A stretch of 64,000 bases of DNA, from the NCBI GenBank assembly GCA_002869165.1, contig PKTK01000008.1, positions 25,056 through 89,055 of the forward strand, given 5' to 3'. The first letter of the stretch is position 1, and every line of letters starts with the position of its first letter. The position numbers were made by a program, and so were the translations under genes. This document shows positions 35,574 to 44,712 of the stretch, one piece after another. The notes beneath the pieces are model-generated. The model was not told where the DNA came from and searched no databases. It saw nothing but the letters and a program-made list of their open reading frames with translations. Source of the stretch: Candidatus Parcubacteria bacterium. Lineage in GTDB: Bacteria > Patescibacteria > ABY1 > BM507 > UBA12075.

Positions 35574-36632
35574 CTATAAAAAATCTTGTAAAACTTCAGC
35601 TCTTTTCTGAGCCTCAATTTTACTTAACTCCTCCTTTTTAATAATTATACTAGCTACCGGCATAATAGGCAAAGAAGCCCACCATCGTTCAGCTGTAAAA
35701 TTAAATTGGATTTTTTTAAATCCGTAATACATATCTTTTTGTTTATCATGATAAGTAACAAAATTTATCAGATAAAAAAGCATTGTAGTGTCTCTCCAGC
35801 CCCATAGCCTTCCCAAAACTAGAGGCATAGTTATTTCTTCATACACCCTTTTCTCAAAATAAGGCATTGAAAACCAAAAACCAAAAATACAAATTTCACC
35901 TGCAAGCTCCTTTATGGGTTTGTGCATATCATAAATATAATATAAGCCCCCTATTTTTAATACCTTCAAAACTTCTTCAAGATTATTTATTGATTCCTTA
36001 ATTCCACCAATCCCAAACACATTTGTAACAACATCTACTGATGACTCATCAATAGTAACAAAACCTTCTTTTTTTTGGGTTAGAGCAGTAGCGTCACCTC
36101 TTACAAACTTCGTTTGCACTGCTTGAGAATAAAATTTAGAATGTTTTTTCCGTGCTCTTGAGAGCATTGCTTCATTGTAATAAAGCCCAATCAAATTTAC
36201 AGCCAATCCTTCAACCTTATTTAAATGAAAAATATTATCAATCTCTTTAGCTGTAAGACCTGTGCCTGTACAAAGATCAAGGCAAACGATTGAGTTTTGA
36301 CTATTATTAAAACAATTTAAAACAAATTGTGCTGCACTTCTTCTCCATTTTAAATCCTGACCGCGGGTGGTCATGTGGTGCTTCCAATCATAAAATCTTG
36401 CTTCCCGATTATAAACTCTTTCAACTTCTTTTTCGTCCAACTCACAAACTTTGTCTTTACGGGGATTCAAAACAATCCAAATAAATGCTTGAATAATTTT
36501 TTTTAACACCCAAAATAACATCCGCTTAAAAATATTTATTTGAGAAAATTCATCAACAAATAAATATTCTGGGAGAAATTTATTTCTTAATTGATTTTTT
36601 TCAAAAATCAAATCCTCCTTCTTATTTTCCAT
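35574..36632 (-). CDS. Class I SAM-dependent methyltransferase
   Basis: A 352-residue protein with a UbiE-like methyltransferase fold: motif I VCLDLCTGTGLTAKEID (about residue 117), an acidic strand end (NLIGLYYNEAMLSRARKKH) and VVTNVFGIGGIKESINNLEE with LKIGGLYYIYDMHKP for the later motifs. A hydrophobic segment (about 38-55, MLFWVLKKIIQAFIWIVL) may associate it with the membrane, which suggests a lipid or membrane substrate. It lies 22 nt downstream of the SDR reductase gene and the two are likely co-transcribed; together they look like a lipid- or polyketide-like modification pair. Substrate unknown. Confidence 0.85.
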   Translation of the reverse strand: MENKKEDLIFEKNQLRNKFLPEYLFVDEFSQINIFKRMLFWVLKKIIQAFIWIVLNPRKDKVCELDEKEVERVYNREARFYDWKHHMTTRGQDLKWRRSAAQFVLNCFNNSQNSIVCLDLCTGTGLTAKEIDNIFHLNKVEGLAVNLIGLYYNEAMLSRARKKHSKFYSQAVQTKFVRGDATALTQKKEGFVTIDESSVDVVTNVFGIGGIKESINNLEEVLKVLKIGGLYYIYDMHKPIKELAGEICIFGFWFSMPYFEKRVYEEITMPLVLGRLWGWRDTTMLFYLINFVTYHDKQKDMYYGFKKIQFNFTAERWWASLPIMPVASIIIKKEELSKIEAQKRAEVLQDFL

Positions 36633-36654
36633 ATCCTCTTCCTCTTAAACAATG

Positions 36655-37767
36655 TTATACCGAAAGTTCAAATTCATTCTCCACAGCGAACCCAAGCATT
36701 TTATCTATAAAAGGTTGGTTCACTTCTGGATGGCTTACAAAAGTGCCTCCACAAGCATCAATCGTAGGACGAAGATCCCATTTGTAAGTCCAGGAAACAT
36801 ATGGCACATAATCCCTCATGGCCTTATGAAGCATTCTTTCAATTCTGTCCATTTTTTTATCAGAATTTTTTTGCCTTTCATTGCCATCAAGATACTCAAC
36901 ACCAAAAATCTTTAAATAATTGAGTCCAAGTTGTAAAATATTTTTATACTCAGGCGCTCGATTATTTACGATTGGGAAAACGCCCGTCTTCTCATTAGCA
37001 CGTATCTTCATCATGAGATCAATGGCATAATCAACAGCAATTACATTTACTTCGGCTTTTTCGTGACCCAAAACATTAATCGGCATATTTATATCTTTGC
37101 CATTTGCTTCTTTAAGTACATTATTCCTAAAAAAATGAAAAGACTGCATGAAGCGATAATAGCCAGAAAAATTAAAGGCTTTTCCAAGTTCAGTATCACC
37201 AACCACTATACTCGGCTTAAACACAGTTATCTGTGTTTGCGGATTTTCCAAACCCCAAGCAAGCAGCATTTCTTCTGAAAGCGTCTTAGTTTCTTCGTAA
37301 GGATTATTGAAACGGGGTAAATCAATCTGGAAATAAGTTTCTGCAACTTTGTTAGCATCAGCATAAGCTGTCCCTAAATAAAAAACTTTTTCAATTTCAA
37401 TTTCATTCATAAAGGAAAGCAAATTTTTCATACCACCTACGTTAACTGCCTTGTTAATTTCTTCATCAACAAAATTAATTGAACCAGCACTATGCCACAA
37501 CTCAGTAATCCCTCTCATCTTTATCCAAGATAATTCCTCTTGACTCAAACCAAGTAATGGCAAAGTCATATCACCTTTTAAAATATGTAGATTTATTGAT
37601 TGCTCATTTATCTTATAACCTGTTAATTTGATAGCCCTAAAAACACGACTTTGATAGTCAAGTTCCTTGCTATCACGTGATATCACACACAAATCATGTC
37701 CCTCAGACAGTAAATAAGCAGCAATATTTGAACCAACAAACCCAGTCACTCCTGTTAAAAAAATCAT
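36655..37767 (-). CDS. Extended SDR / thioester-reductase-like NAD(P)-dependent protein
   Basis: A 370-residue Rossmann-fold protein. The cofactor motif GVTGFVGSNIAAYLL is at the N-terminus, the Ser/His region is in ITELWHSAGSINF and the catalytic Tyr-x3-Lys is in NPYEETKTLSEE (about residue 158). The wide C-terminal part resembles thioester-reductase (NAD_binding_4) proteins that reduce fatty acyl-thioesters more than sugar epimerases, but this choice is uncertain. It precedes a membrane-linked methyltransferase. A good ribosome binding site (AAAGGAGAATGAT) precedes the ATG at 37767. Confidence 0.8.
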   Translation of the reverse strand: MIFLTGVTGFVGSNIAAYLLSEGHDLCVISRDSKELDYQSRVFRAIKLTGYKINEQSINLHILKGDMTLPLLGLSQEELSWIKMRGITELWHSAGSINFVDEEINKAVNVGGMKNLLSFMNEIEIEKVFYLGTAYADANKVAETYFQIDLPRFNNPYEETKTLSEEMLLAWGLENPQTQITVFKPSIVVGDTELGKAFNFSGYYRFMQSFHFFRNNVLKEANGKDINMPINVLGHEKAEVNVIAVDYAIDLMMKIRANEKTGVFPIVNNRAPEYKNILQLGLNYLKIFGVEYLDGNERQKNSDKKMDRIERMLHKAMRDYVPYVSWTYKWDLRPTIDACGGTFVSHPEVNQPFIDKMLGFAVENEFELSV

Positions 37768-37887
37768 ATCATTCTCCTTTAAATAAAATAACTATAATGT
37801 AAAGATCTGCCTATAATAAATTATACAAAAAATGTCATGAATTTTTTATAAAAAAATTCTAAAGAAAAGATAAAAAAATTTTAACAA

Positions 37888-37911
37888 AAAAAGACTAATG
37901 TTAGTCTTTTT
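37888..37911 (-). terminator. Intrinsic terminator of the OmpR-type regulator gene
   Basis: AAAAGACTAA and TTAGTCTTTT form a tight hairpin; T-runs flank both sides. It lies 18 nt after the stop of the regulator gene on the minus strand. Confidence 0.8.
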
Positions 37912-37928
37912 ATTAATTTTCTGCCCTA

Positions 37929-38603
37929 TTATTCTTTTGTGTCAATCTTGTAACCTTTTCCCGGTAATGTATAAAGTAGCTTTTTTTTGCCATCCAAGTC
38001 TACTTTTTTTCTTAAACTCATTATATGAGACTCTATAGTATTAGAAAAAGGATCTGCACTCATATCCCAAACATGCTCCATAATCATAGCTCTACTCAAA
38101 GCAATACCCTTATTTCTCATCATATATTCAAGCAAAGTAAATTCTTTTCTTGTTAATTTAATTTCCTCATCACCTCGACTTACTATATGCTTATTTATAT
38201 CCATCTTCAAATCTGCCACTTTTAATATCTCTCCTTTTATATCTTTTGGTCTTCTCATCAAAGCCCTACTTCTTGCCATTAACTCATCTAAAGAAAAAGG
38301 TTTAGTAAGATAATCATCAGCCCCAGCATTAAGTAAATCTACTTTTGTGGTTGTCTCAGACTTCACCGAAAGCATGAGAACTGGAATATGCTTTTTCTTT
38401 TTTCTAATTTGCTTCAATGCATCTAAACCATTCATTTTTGGCATTGAAAAATCCATAGTTATAAGATCATAGTGATTACTCAAAACCATCTTAACTGCTT
38501 CGTCTCCATCTTGCGCTTCATCAACTACAAAACACTCAGCCTCTAAGCTTTTCTTCAAATAATTTCGAATTTCTTTTTCATCTTCAACAACAAGTACTCT
38601 CAT
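37929..38603 (-). CDS. OmpR/PhoB-family response regulator
   Basis: A 224-residue two-domain regulator. The receiver has pocket VVEDEKE, phosphoacceptor Asp in LITMDFSMP, Ser in MLSVKSE and Lys in LTKPFSLDELMAR. The C-terminal winged helix (about 128-222) has LTRKEFTLLEYMMRNKG and the recognition region NTIESHIMSLRKKV. It binds DNA as a dimer after phosphorylation. No kinase gene adjoins it directly; the intact kinase at 28051 or the broken one at 33409-35526 are candidates. It is divergent from the carbohydrate operon at 38748, with promoters back to back, so it may control that operon. Confidence 0.94.
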   Translation of the reverse strand: MRVLVVEDEKEIRNYLKKSLEAECFVVDEAQDGDEAVKMVLSNHYDLITMDFSMPKMNGLDALKQIRKKKKHIPVLMLSVKSETTTKVDLLNAGADDYLTKPFSLDELMARSRALMRRPKDIKGEILKVADLKMDINKHIVSRGDEEIKLTRKEFTLLEYMMRNKGIALSRAMIMEHVWDMSADPFSNTIESHIMSLRKKVDLDGKKKLLYTLPGKGYKIDTKE

Positions 38604-38637
38604 AAATTATTATTTTTAATTAATTAGCAATGTTTTT

Positions 38638-38666
38638 ATTATACTATCTTTTTAAAATCGGGTCAA
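38638..38666 (-). promoter_or_regulatory. Putative promoter of the OmpR-type regulator
   Basis: Minus-strand TTGACC (38666-38661) and TATAAT (38643-38638), 17-bp spacer, about 28 nt leader before ATG 38603. This is close to the sigma70 consensus. Confidence 0.6.
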
Positions 38667-38712
38667 TTTCGGATAGAATTGTAAAAAATACGTATAATAA
38701 ACACCAAATCCC

Positions 38713-38741
38713 TTGTTTCCTCTAAATAATTTTGTTATAAT
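38713..38741 (+). promoter_or_regulatory. Putative promoter giving a leaderless GH130 mRNA
   Basis: TTGTTT (38713-38718) and TATAAT (38736-38741) are 17 bp apart, with an extended TG before the -10. The ATG at 38748 starts 7 nt after the -10, just where transcription would begin, so the mRNA should have no leader. Confidence 0.6.
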
Positions 38742-38747
38742 AAGCTT

Positions 38748-39773
38748 ATGTTAAGAATAAAAAAACTTGGCGTTATTTTAAGACCAACAAGGCTTGCTTT
38801 TGAAAGCAAGTGTGTTTTTAATCCAGGTATTTATCAAGACGGCAATACAGTCCACATGATTTATCGAGCGCTTGATGATAATTACGTTTCAACTCTTGGT
38901 TATGCCAGATTTGAAGGACCAACCAAGCTGGTTGAAAGATTTTCCAAGCCTCTCTATACACCAAAATTCAAATACGAATCACACGGCATGGAAGATCCTT
39001 GCATTGTAAAAATTGACGATACCATCTATATGACATATGTTGCTCACGATGGGGTTAACGCTTTAATTGCATATATGTATGGTGATGATATTTTAAATTT
39101 AAAAAGAGGAGGGATTATTAGCCCTCTTATTTCATATCACAAGGCTGCAAAACTATTTGATGAAACCCAGCTAAAAGACGACTACTATATGTTTGGTGCT
39201 TATTATGAAAAATACGGTGACAAAAATATCTATGTATGGGAAAAAGACGGCGTACTATTTCCTGAAATGATCAACAAGCGCTATGCTCTACTTCACCGCA
39301 TCCTACCAGATGTACAGCTCATCAAATTTGATGATTTCAAACAATTAAAAAATACAAAATACTGGGAAGAACATATTAGACACTTAGCTGATCATGTAGT
39401 TTTAGAAGGTGATTTTAATTTTCAAAACAGACATATTGGAGCAGGCGCCCCGCCAATCAAAACCAAAGACGGATGGATTCTTATCAATCATGCGGTACAG
39501 AAAAAAAACAGTGGTAGAATTTATCGCGCTACTGCCGCTCTTTTAGATTTGAATAACCCTCAAAAAGTTATTGCCAGACTCCCCTATCCTCTATTTTCCC
39601 CTGAAGAAGACTACGAACTGGAAGGACATGTGAACAATGTGGTATTCCCAACTGGTATTTCAATTTTTAACAATCAAGCATATATATATTACGGCACATC
39701 AGATAGCTACGTAGCTGTGACTTCAGTAGATATTGATGAGCTAAGAGAAGAACTACTAAAAAATAAAGTGTAA
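38748..39773 (+). CDS. GH130-family glycoside phosphorylase/hydrolase (mannoside type)
   Basis: The 341-residue protein shows the five-bladed beta-propeller signature of GH130: FNPGIYQDGNTVHMIYRAL, MEDPCIVKIDDTIYMTYVAHDG, NRHIGAGAPPI and GHVNNVVFPTG. Family members phosphorolyse or hydrolyse beta-mannosides in the cytoplasm, yielding mannose-1-phosphate; the exact linkage cannot be read from sequence. No signal peptide. It is first in an operon with a glycosyltransferase, so it may turn over a glycan made by the neighbours. Translation probably starts at the very 5' end of the mRNA (see promoter). Confidence 0.9.
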   Translation: MLRIKKLGVILRPTRLAFESKCVFNPGIYQDGNTVHMIYRALDDNYVSTLGYARFEGPTKLVERFSKPLYTPKFKYESHGMEDPCIVKIDDTIYMTYVAHDGVNALIAYMYGDDILNLKRGGIISPLISYHKAAKLFDETQLKDDYYMFGAYYEKYGDKNIYVWEKDGVLFPEMINKRYALLHRILPDVQLIKFDDFKQLKNTKYWEEHIRHLADHVVLEGDFNFQNRHIGAGAPPIKTKDGWILINHAVQKKNSGRIYRATAALLDLNNPQKVIARLPYPLFSPEEDYELEGHVNNVVFPTGISIFNNQAYIYYGTSDSYVAVTSVDIDELREELLKNKV

Positions 39774-39827
39774 TTTTTGGCTTATTCTTTTTTCCTTATA
39801 AGCTAGACATTCTTGTTGCCAAAAAAT

Positions 39828-42053
39828 ATGTCTAAACCAAAAAATCCTTGTGTTTTGTATGTCTCTAGTTTTCCTCCAAGAGAATGTGGCATTGCTACCT
39901 TCACAAGAAGACTTACAGACGCAATCGACAAAGAGATAGCACCAGATGTAAAAAGTAAAATCTGTGCTATCAATTCCAATGGAACCTCTATCTACAATTA
40001 TCCCCGCAAAGTTATAATGCAAATCAATGAAACTGAGATGGAGGACTATATAAAAAGGGCTTACGAGATCAACAAAAGACCAGACATAAAAATAGTCAGC
40101 ATTCAACATGAATATGGCTTGTTTGGCGGTGAGCAAGGTGAATACCTAATGGCTTTTTTGGAGCTACTCAAAAAACCTTTTGTTATTACTATGCATACAG
40201 TCTTGCCTCATCCTGATGAAAAGATGCGCAAAGTTGGCAATATCATTTCAGAAAAAGCTGCTGGTGTTACCGTTATGAACAAAACCGCCAAAGAACTGCT
40301 TCACAAAGTTTACAAAATCAAGAAAAATAAGATTCATGTTATTCCACATGGAGTTTTTCATGTTCCTTTTCCTTCAAAATATAATGCCAAGAAAAAATTA
40401 AATTTGAACGGTCGTTTTGTACTATCCACCTTTGGTATGATTAGTTGTGACAAAGGAATTGAGTATGCCATTGAAGCACTCCCTGATATTGTTGCTAAAT
40501 ATCCCAATATACTTTATCTGGTTATCGGGGCCACCCATCCGCAGGTTCTCAAAAACGAAGGAGAAAAATACCGCAACATGCTAAAAAAACTAATTGTTAA
40601 ACACAAACTACAAAACAACGTAAAATTTTACAATAAATATATTGAAGAAAGAGAAATTCCAGATTTCCTACGGGCTACAGATGTCTATATTTATCCTATG
40701 CTTTCCAAAGAACAAGCTAGTTCAGGTTCTCTATCAGACGCCATGAGTTGTGCTTGTCCTGTTATTGCTACCAAGAGTCAGTATGCCCAAAGCGTAATCA
40801 ACCGAGAACGAGGCTTTCTGGTAAATTTTCGCAATTCAAAACAAATCCGTGATGCTCTGTTTGATTTAATAGAAGACAAACAACTACGCAAAGAAATGAC
40901 CAAAAATACATATTTCTATACTCGACATATGACTTGGCAAAACGTAGCGTATTCTAACTTCAATCTTTTTAATCATATAGCCAAAATAAGACCAAAAGAC
41001 AAAAATACCTATCCGCCAATAAAGCTAGATTATATTAACTCATTAACAGATGATTTTGGCATCATACAATTTGCCAACCATACCAAACCTGATATTCATT
41101 CTGGCTATTGTGTTGATGACAATGCTCGTGCTTTGATTGGTTGCGTTGATATGTTTCAACAAAAGCGCTCTGCAAAAATTGCCAAAATGATGAATAACTA
41201 TCTACATTTTTTGGACTTTACTCAAAAATCCAATGGTCGTTTTCATAATTTTGTCAGTTATCAAAAAACTTGGAATGACATTCAAGAATCTGATGATTCC
41301 TTTGGTAGAGCTATTTGGGCCTTAGGAAAAACCATTAGCAGTAATTATCTTAACGAAGAACAAAGAAAATTGGCTTTGAAAATATTTAATTCAGCCTATC
41401 ACAACGTCCATAAACTTGAATCTTTACGTGCTATTGCCTTTGCAATCATTGGTTTATCTCACTTGTATGATTCTCCATACAACCCGATAACAAATATAGA
41501 AAACGATATCAAAATCCTATCTGACAAACTAGTATTTAAATTTAATATTACAACTAGTGAACAAAAAAATTCTTGGGACTGGTTTGAAAATTCTCTTACT
41601 TACTCGAATTATAAACTACCAGAAAGTTTATTAAGGGCATACGAAACAACTGGAAACAAAGAATATAAACAAGTAGCTGAAAAAGCTCTGAAATTTTTAA
41701 TGGGTATAACTTTTGAAAAAAAAGAACATTTTTCTCCAATAGGCCAAGATGGCTGGTATTTCCGAGATGGCAAAAGAGCATACTTTGACCAGCAACCAGA
41801 AGACGCTGCTTCTGCAGTCGAAGCGTTGACAATCGCCTATCGAGCAACCAAAAAGAAAACCTATAAAAATAAAGCTGAGTTAGCTTTCCAATGGTTCCTT
41901 GGTAAAAACCATCTCAAGCAAATGGTTTATGACGAGGCTACCGGAGGATGCTATGACGGTCTTGGTAAATACTCTCTCAATTTCAATCAAGGAGCTGAAT
42001 CAACTCTATCATATTTTCTGGCTAGATTAGCTATTGAAAAAATAAGTAACTAA
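39828..42053 (+). CDS. GT4-type glycosyltransferase fused to a helical glycosidase-like domain
   Basis: ATG 39828 is chosen over in-frame TTGs at 39813/39816. Residues about 1-395 form a GT-B glycosyltransferase: SSFPPRECGIATFTRRL at the N-terminus, GMISCDKGIEYAIEALPDI for donor binding, and YPMLSKEQASSGSLSDAMSC for the nucleotide-sugar site. Residues about 400-741 are an alpha-helical toroid-like region with SGYCVDDNARALIG and WDWFENSLTYSNYKLPESLL, as in a known group of transferases carrying a C-terminal glycosidase-like domain. The product is cytoplasmic. The fusion, between GH130 and another glycosidase gene, suggests coordinated synthesis and trimming of a mannose-type glycan; substrate is inferred. 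Confidence 0.88.
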   Translation: MSKPKNPCVLYVSSFPPRECGIATFTRRLTDAIDKEIAPDVKSKICAINSNGTSIYNYPRKVIMQINETEMEDYIKRAYEINKRPDIKIVSIQHEYGLFGGEQGEYLMAFLELLKKPFVITMHTVLPHPDEKMRKVGNIISEKAAGVTVMNKTAKELLHKVYKIKKNKIHVIPHGVFHVPFPSKYNAKKKLNLNGRFVLSTFGMISCDKGIEYAIEALPDIVAKYPNILYLVIGATHPQVLKNEGEKYRNMLKKLIVKHKLQNNVKFYNKYIEEREIPDFLRATDVYIYPMLSKEQASSGSLSDAMSCACPVIATKSQYAQSVINRERGFLVNFRNSKQIRDALFDLIEDKQLRKEMTKNTYFYTRHMTWQNVAYSNFNLFNHIAKIRPKDKNTYPPIKLDYINSLTDDFGIIQFANHTKPDIHSGYCVDDNARALIGCVDMFQQKRSAKIAKMMNNYLHFLDFTQKSNGRFHNFVSYQKTWNDIQESDDSFGRAIWALGKTISSNYLNEEQRKLALKIFNSAYHNVHKLESLRAIAFAIIGLSHLYDSPYNPITNIENDIKILSDKLVFKFNITTSEQKNSWDWFENSLTYSNYKLPESLLRAYETTGNKEYKQVAEKALKFLMGITFEKKEHFSPIGQDGWYFRDGKRAYFDQQPEDAASAVEALTIAYRATKKKTYKNKAELAFQWFLGKNHLKQMVYDEATGGCYDGLGKYSLNFNQGAESTLSYFLARLAIEKISN

Positions 42054-42072
42054 AAAGGAGGCGGGATACACC

Positions 42073-42645
42073 ATGAAAATATTTAAACACCTTTACTATA
42101 AATTTTTTTGTAATAAAATAATTAAATATCACATTGACTATAAACGTGATAAATGTGATGATCGAAATATATTGGAATCAGTTATATTTCCTTTTATTTT
42201 GGCTGAGTTCGATCCACAAAGTATTCTTGATATCGGTCGAGAAGGTTACCAGGAATTTTATAATGACTTCTTTACTGGACGCGACTTATGGACACTTGAT
42301 TATGAACCCAAACATGAAGAATTCGGTTCGCCTGACAAACATATTGTAGATTCTGTAGTTAATCTAAGTAAACATTTCAAAAAAAATCAATTTGATTTTA
42401 TTCTTATGAACGGTGTTTTTGGTTGGGGACTTAATGATGAAAAAGATATTCAAAAAACTTTTAATGATATATTTGAAATACTTAAACCAGGAGGGATATT
42501 TGTACTCGGTTACAATGACGACATTGTGCCACTAGAAAAAATTACTGGACTTAAAAAACTCAGGGCTTACAAATTCAAACCACTAAAAACAAATGAATAT
42601 GTTTGCAGTAATGGCAATCATACTTATAACTTTTACATAAAATAA
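42073..42645 (+). CDS. SAM-dependent methyltransferase-like protein
   Basis: A 190-residue protein with a strong ribosome binding site (AAAGGAGG) 12 nt upstream. The fold is methyltransferase-like: SILDIGREGYQEFYNDF at motif I, LWTLDYEPKHEEFGSPDKHI and FDFILMNGVFGWGLNDEKD, then LKPGGIFVLGYND. The glycine motif is degenerate (DIGREG instead of DxGxGxG), so binding of SAM is uncertain. It is probably a sugar or glycan methyltransferase, from its place between a glycosyltransferase and a glycosidase gene. Confidence 0.75.
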   Translation: MKIFKHLYYKFFCNKIIKYHIDYKRDKCDDRNILESVIFPFILAEFDPQSILDIGREGYQEFYNDFFTGRDLWTLDYEPKHEEFGSPDKHIVDSVVNLSKHFKKNQFDFILMNGVFGWGLNDEKDIQKTFNDIFEILKPGGIFVLGYNDDIVPLEKITGLKKLRAYKFKPLKTNEYVCSNGNHTYNFYIK

Positions 42646-42653
42646 CTATTCTC

Positions 42654-42746
42654 TTTTCATTCCTGCGGAGGCGAGAATCTCATGATTGTAGAAATAGTTA
42701 ATATTCCTGCCTCCGTCCCGCAAAAAGACGTGACAAGCAGGAATAA
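42654..42746. repeat. Dispersed palindromic repeat copy between operon genes
   Basis: CATTCCTGCGGAGGCGAGAA (from 42658) and a hairpin TATTCCTGC/GCAGGAATA (42702-42710 with 42737-42745). The arms resemble those at 46541-46682 and 21525. It sits directly before the next start codon. Confidence 0.5.
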
Positions 42747-42753
42747 CAAAAAC

Positions 42754-43908
42754 ATGGATTATATTAAAAAAGCCTATACTGAAGCCCTAAAAACTCTAGA
42801 TGCTTCAGCAAAAAAAACTGGTTTCTATGCTTCTGGACTTAAAGGAGGTTATGAAGCAACTTGGGCTAGGGATTCTATGATTACCTCCCTTGGCGCTAGT
42901 CTGGTTGAAAATAAATACAAACATCCTTTTGCGAAATCACTAGAATTACTCGCTAGTAATCAAAGTAGCAATGGACAAATTCCTAATTGCGTAGGTTCTT
43001 ACAATACTGACAGAAGAAGCAATGCAACTTTCAATTCCATTGACTCAAGCCTCTGGTTTATAATCGGCCATTACGCTTATGCCAGAGCTTACAATACTCA
43101 CGGTTTACTAAATAAACATAAAAAACACATAGCCAAAGCTTTACTTTGGCTTCGCATGCAGGATCCAAACGAAGATGGACTTCTCTCTCAACAACCAACC
43201 ATGGACTGGATGGATGCTTTTCCTCATAAATATGGTAATGTGATAAATACGCAAGCCATGTATTTCACCGTACTTAAACTTATAGGGGATAAAAAGAAAG
43301 CTATTCATTTTCGAAAAGTGGTTAACGGTGATGTTGATGCTTATTTAAAACTCTACGACAAAAAACTTGGATACTATTTACCCTGGAATTGGAAAAATCA
43401 TGATGGAGATCGTGAACAGGAAGAATGGTTTGATTCACTAGGAAACTGCCTAGCCATTCTATCAGGTTTAGCCAAAAGACCACAGGCCTTATCTATTCTT
43501 AAACACATTGAAAAAAATAAGATCAATCGCCCTCACCCACTAAAAGCTATCTGGCCTCCTATCAAAGAAGGTGATAAAGAGTGGAAATCTTATTTTTCAA
43601 AATGTGATGCTCGTGAACCACTTAGCTACCTAAATGGTGGTATCTGGCCATTCATCGGAGGATTTTATGTAGCTAGTCTAGTTAAAATGAATAAGCTTAA
43701 ACAGGCTAAAGAAGAACTTGAAATTCTAGCTAAAGGAAATTTGAAAGCAACTGAAATGAGAGAATTAAAAGGCAAGTATAATTTCAATGAATGGCTACAT
43801 GGAAAAACTGGCAGTCCTGAAGGAGAAGCCTACCAAGCTTGGAGTGCTGGTATGTATATCTATGCTTATGAATGTGTAAAACAAAAACGAGCGATTTATT
43901 TTGAATAG
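42754..43908 (+). CDS. (alpha/alpha)6-barrel glycoside hydrolase (GH100/GH15-like)
   Basis: The ATG at 42754 (MDYIKKAYTEALKTL) is preferred over the upstream ATG at 42682, because the stretch between them is a palindromic repeat. The 384-residue cytoplasmic protein has GGYEATWARDSMITSLGASL, WLRMQDPNEDGLL, MDWMDAFP and GSPEGEAYQAWSAGMYIYAY, which fit an alpha/alpha toroid glycosidase such as alkaline invertase (GH100) or glycogen-debranching-type enzymes. Two Asp/Glu in the first and last motifs are probable catalytic acids. It is last in the operon, after which comes a strong terminator. Confidence 0.8.
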   Translation: MDYIKKAYTEALKTLDASAKKTGFYASGLKGGYEATWARDSMITSLGASLVENKYKHPFAKSLELLASNQSSNGQIPNCVGSYNTDRRSNATFNSIDSSLWFIIGHYAYARAYNTHGLLNKHKKHIAKALLWLRMQDPNEDGLLSQQPTMDWMDAFPHKYGNVINTQAMYFTVLKLIGDKKKAIHFRKVVNGDVDAYLKLYDKKLGYYLPWNWKNHDGDREQEEWFDSLGNCLAILSGLAKRPQALSILKHIEKNKINRPHPLKAIWPPIKEGDKEWKSYFSKCDAREPLSYLNGGIWPFIGGFYVASLVKMNKLKQAKEELEILAKGNLKATEMRELKGKYNFNEWLHGKTGSPEGEAYQAWSAGMYIYAYECVKQKRAIYFE

Positions 43909-43957
43909 AAATTACAAAAAACACAAGATACAAGATACAAGCAAATCAAAAAAAAAT

Positions 43958-43992
43958 AACCAAACATTAATATTGTTTGGTTGTTTTTATTT
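43958..43992 (+). terminator. Intrinsic terminator of the carbohydrate operon
   Basis: AACCAAACA / TGTTTGGTT (43958-43966 with 43974-43982), 7-nt loop, followed by GTTTTTATTTTT. Confidence 0.85.
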
Positions 43993-44191
43993 TTATTCAA
44001 ACTATTTTTCCATAAAAGAAGAGCCCCTAAATAAAAAGTACAAATAATTAACTCTTTTTTTAAAAGAGCAGTACCCGAGCGAAGTATAAATAGTTAATTC
44101 TCACTTTTTTAAAGGGGAGAATTATTGATTTTGATTCGCTTGGTGCTCTAACTGAAAAAAAAGAGAAATAACATAAACATTATCCGCTTAA
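43993..44191. repeat. Degenerate palindromic repeats before the DUF559 cassette
   Basis: Pieces such as TTAATTCTCACTTTTTTAAA and GGGGAGAATTATTGATTTTG, then CGCTTGGTGCTC (about 44090-44145) are related to the 45-bp tandem units at 44713. No gene is seen. Confidence 0.5.
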
Positions 44192-44294
44192 TAAATTCCC
44201 CTCTTTTTAAAGAGGGGTTGATGGTGTGAAATTTAAAATCCACGTAAATCAAACTAACAAAATTTGCTTTGGAATATGCTTAGCTAGGGGAGTT
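44192..44294. repeat. 103-bp direct repeat, left copy
   Basis: Begins TAAATTCCCCTCTTTTTAAA and ends TAGCTAGGGGAGTT. The same 103-nt stretch with a handful of differences recurs at 44995-45097, flanking the DUF559 gene. The CCCCTCTTTTTAAAGAGGGG at its start is itself a palindrome. Confidence 0.85.
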
Positions 44295-44314
44295 AAAAAC
44301 GTAAATCAAAACAC

Positions 44315-44662
44315 CTACCTTTTACCTCTCTCCTCTTCAATAAAAATTTGAATAGCTCTAAGTACCCCATCTATATCTTTCTTAACTTGCGAGTCATTGA
44401 ATCTCAAGATTCTATAACCTGCTTTTTCGAGTTGATCTTGTCTGATTTTATCTTTTTCTTCTTTCTCACCATGACTCGCGCCATCAATTTCAATAATTAA
44501 TTTATATTCTGCACAATAAAAATCTACAATATAATTAAATATTTGCTTCTGGCGCAAAAATCTTGGACCTAATTTTCTGGCTTTCAAATTATTCCACAAT
44601 AAAACTTCTGACAAAGTTGAATTATTTCTTAGATTTCTAGCTAAATATTTTAAATTTTTCAT
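44315..44662 (-). CDS. DUF559-family endonuclease-like protein
   Basis: A 115-residue protein of the DUF559 group (Vsr/restriction-endonuclease-like fold): N-terminal LKYLARNLRNNSTLSEVLLW, LGPRFLRQKQIFNYIVDFYC, KLIIEIDGASHG (Asp and Glu in the presumed nuclease core) and YRILRFNDSQV. Such genes are commonly embedded in short palindromic repeats in bacterial genomes; here it lies between two 103-bp direct repeats and next to 45-bp tandem repeats. It may be a homing-type or repair-type nuclease; activity is not shown. Acquired as a cassette is inferred. Confidence 0.88.
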   Translation of the reverse strand: MKNLKYLARNLRNNSTLSEVLLWNNLKARKLGPRFLRQKQIFNYIVDFYCAEYKLIIEIDGASHGEKEEKDKIRQDQLEKAGYRILRFNDSQVKKDIDGVLRAIQIFIEEERGKR

Positions 44663-44712
44663 AATTATTATTATAAACCCCTCCCCGCTTCGCGGTACTC
44701 CCCTTTAAAAAA

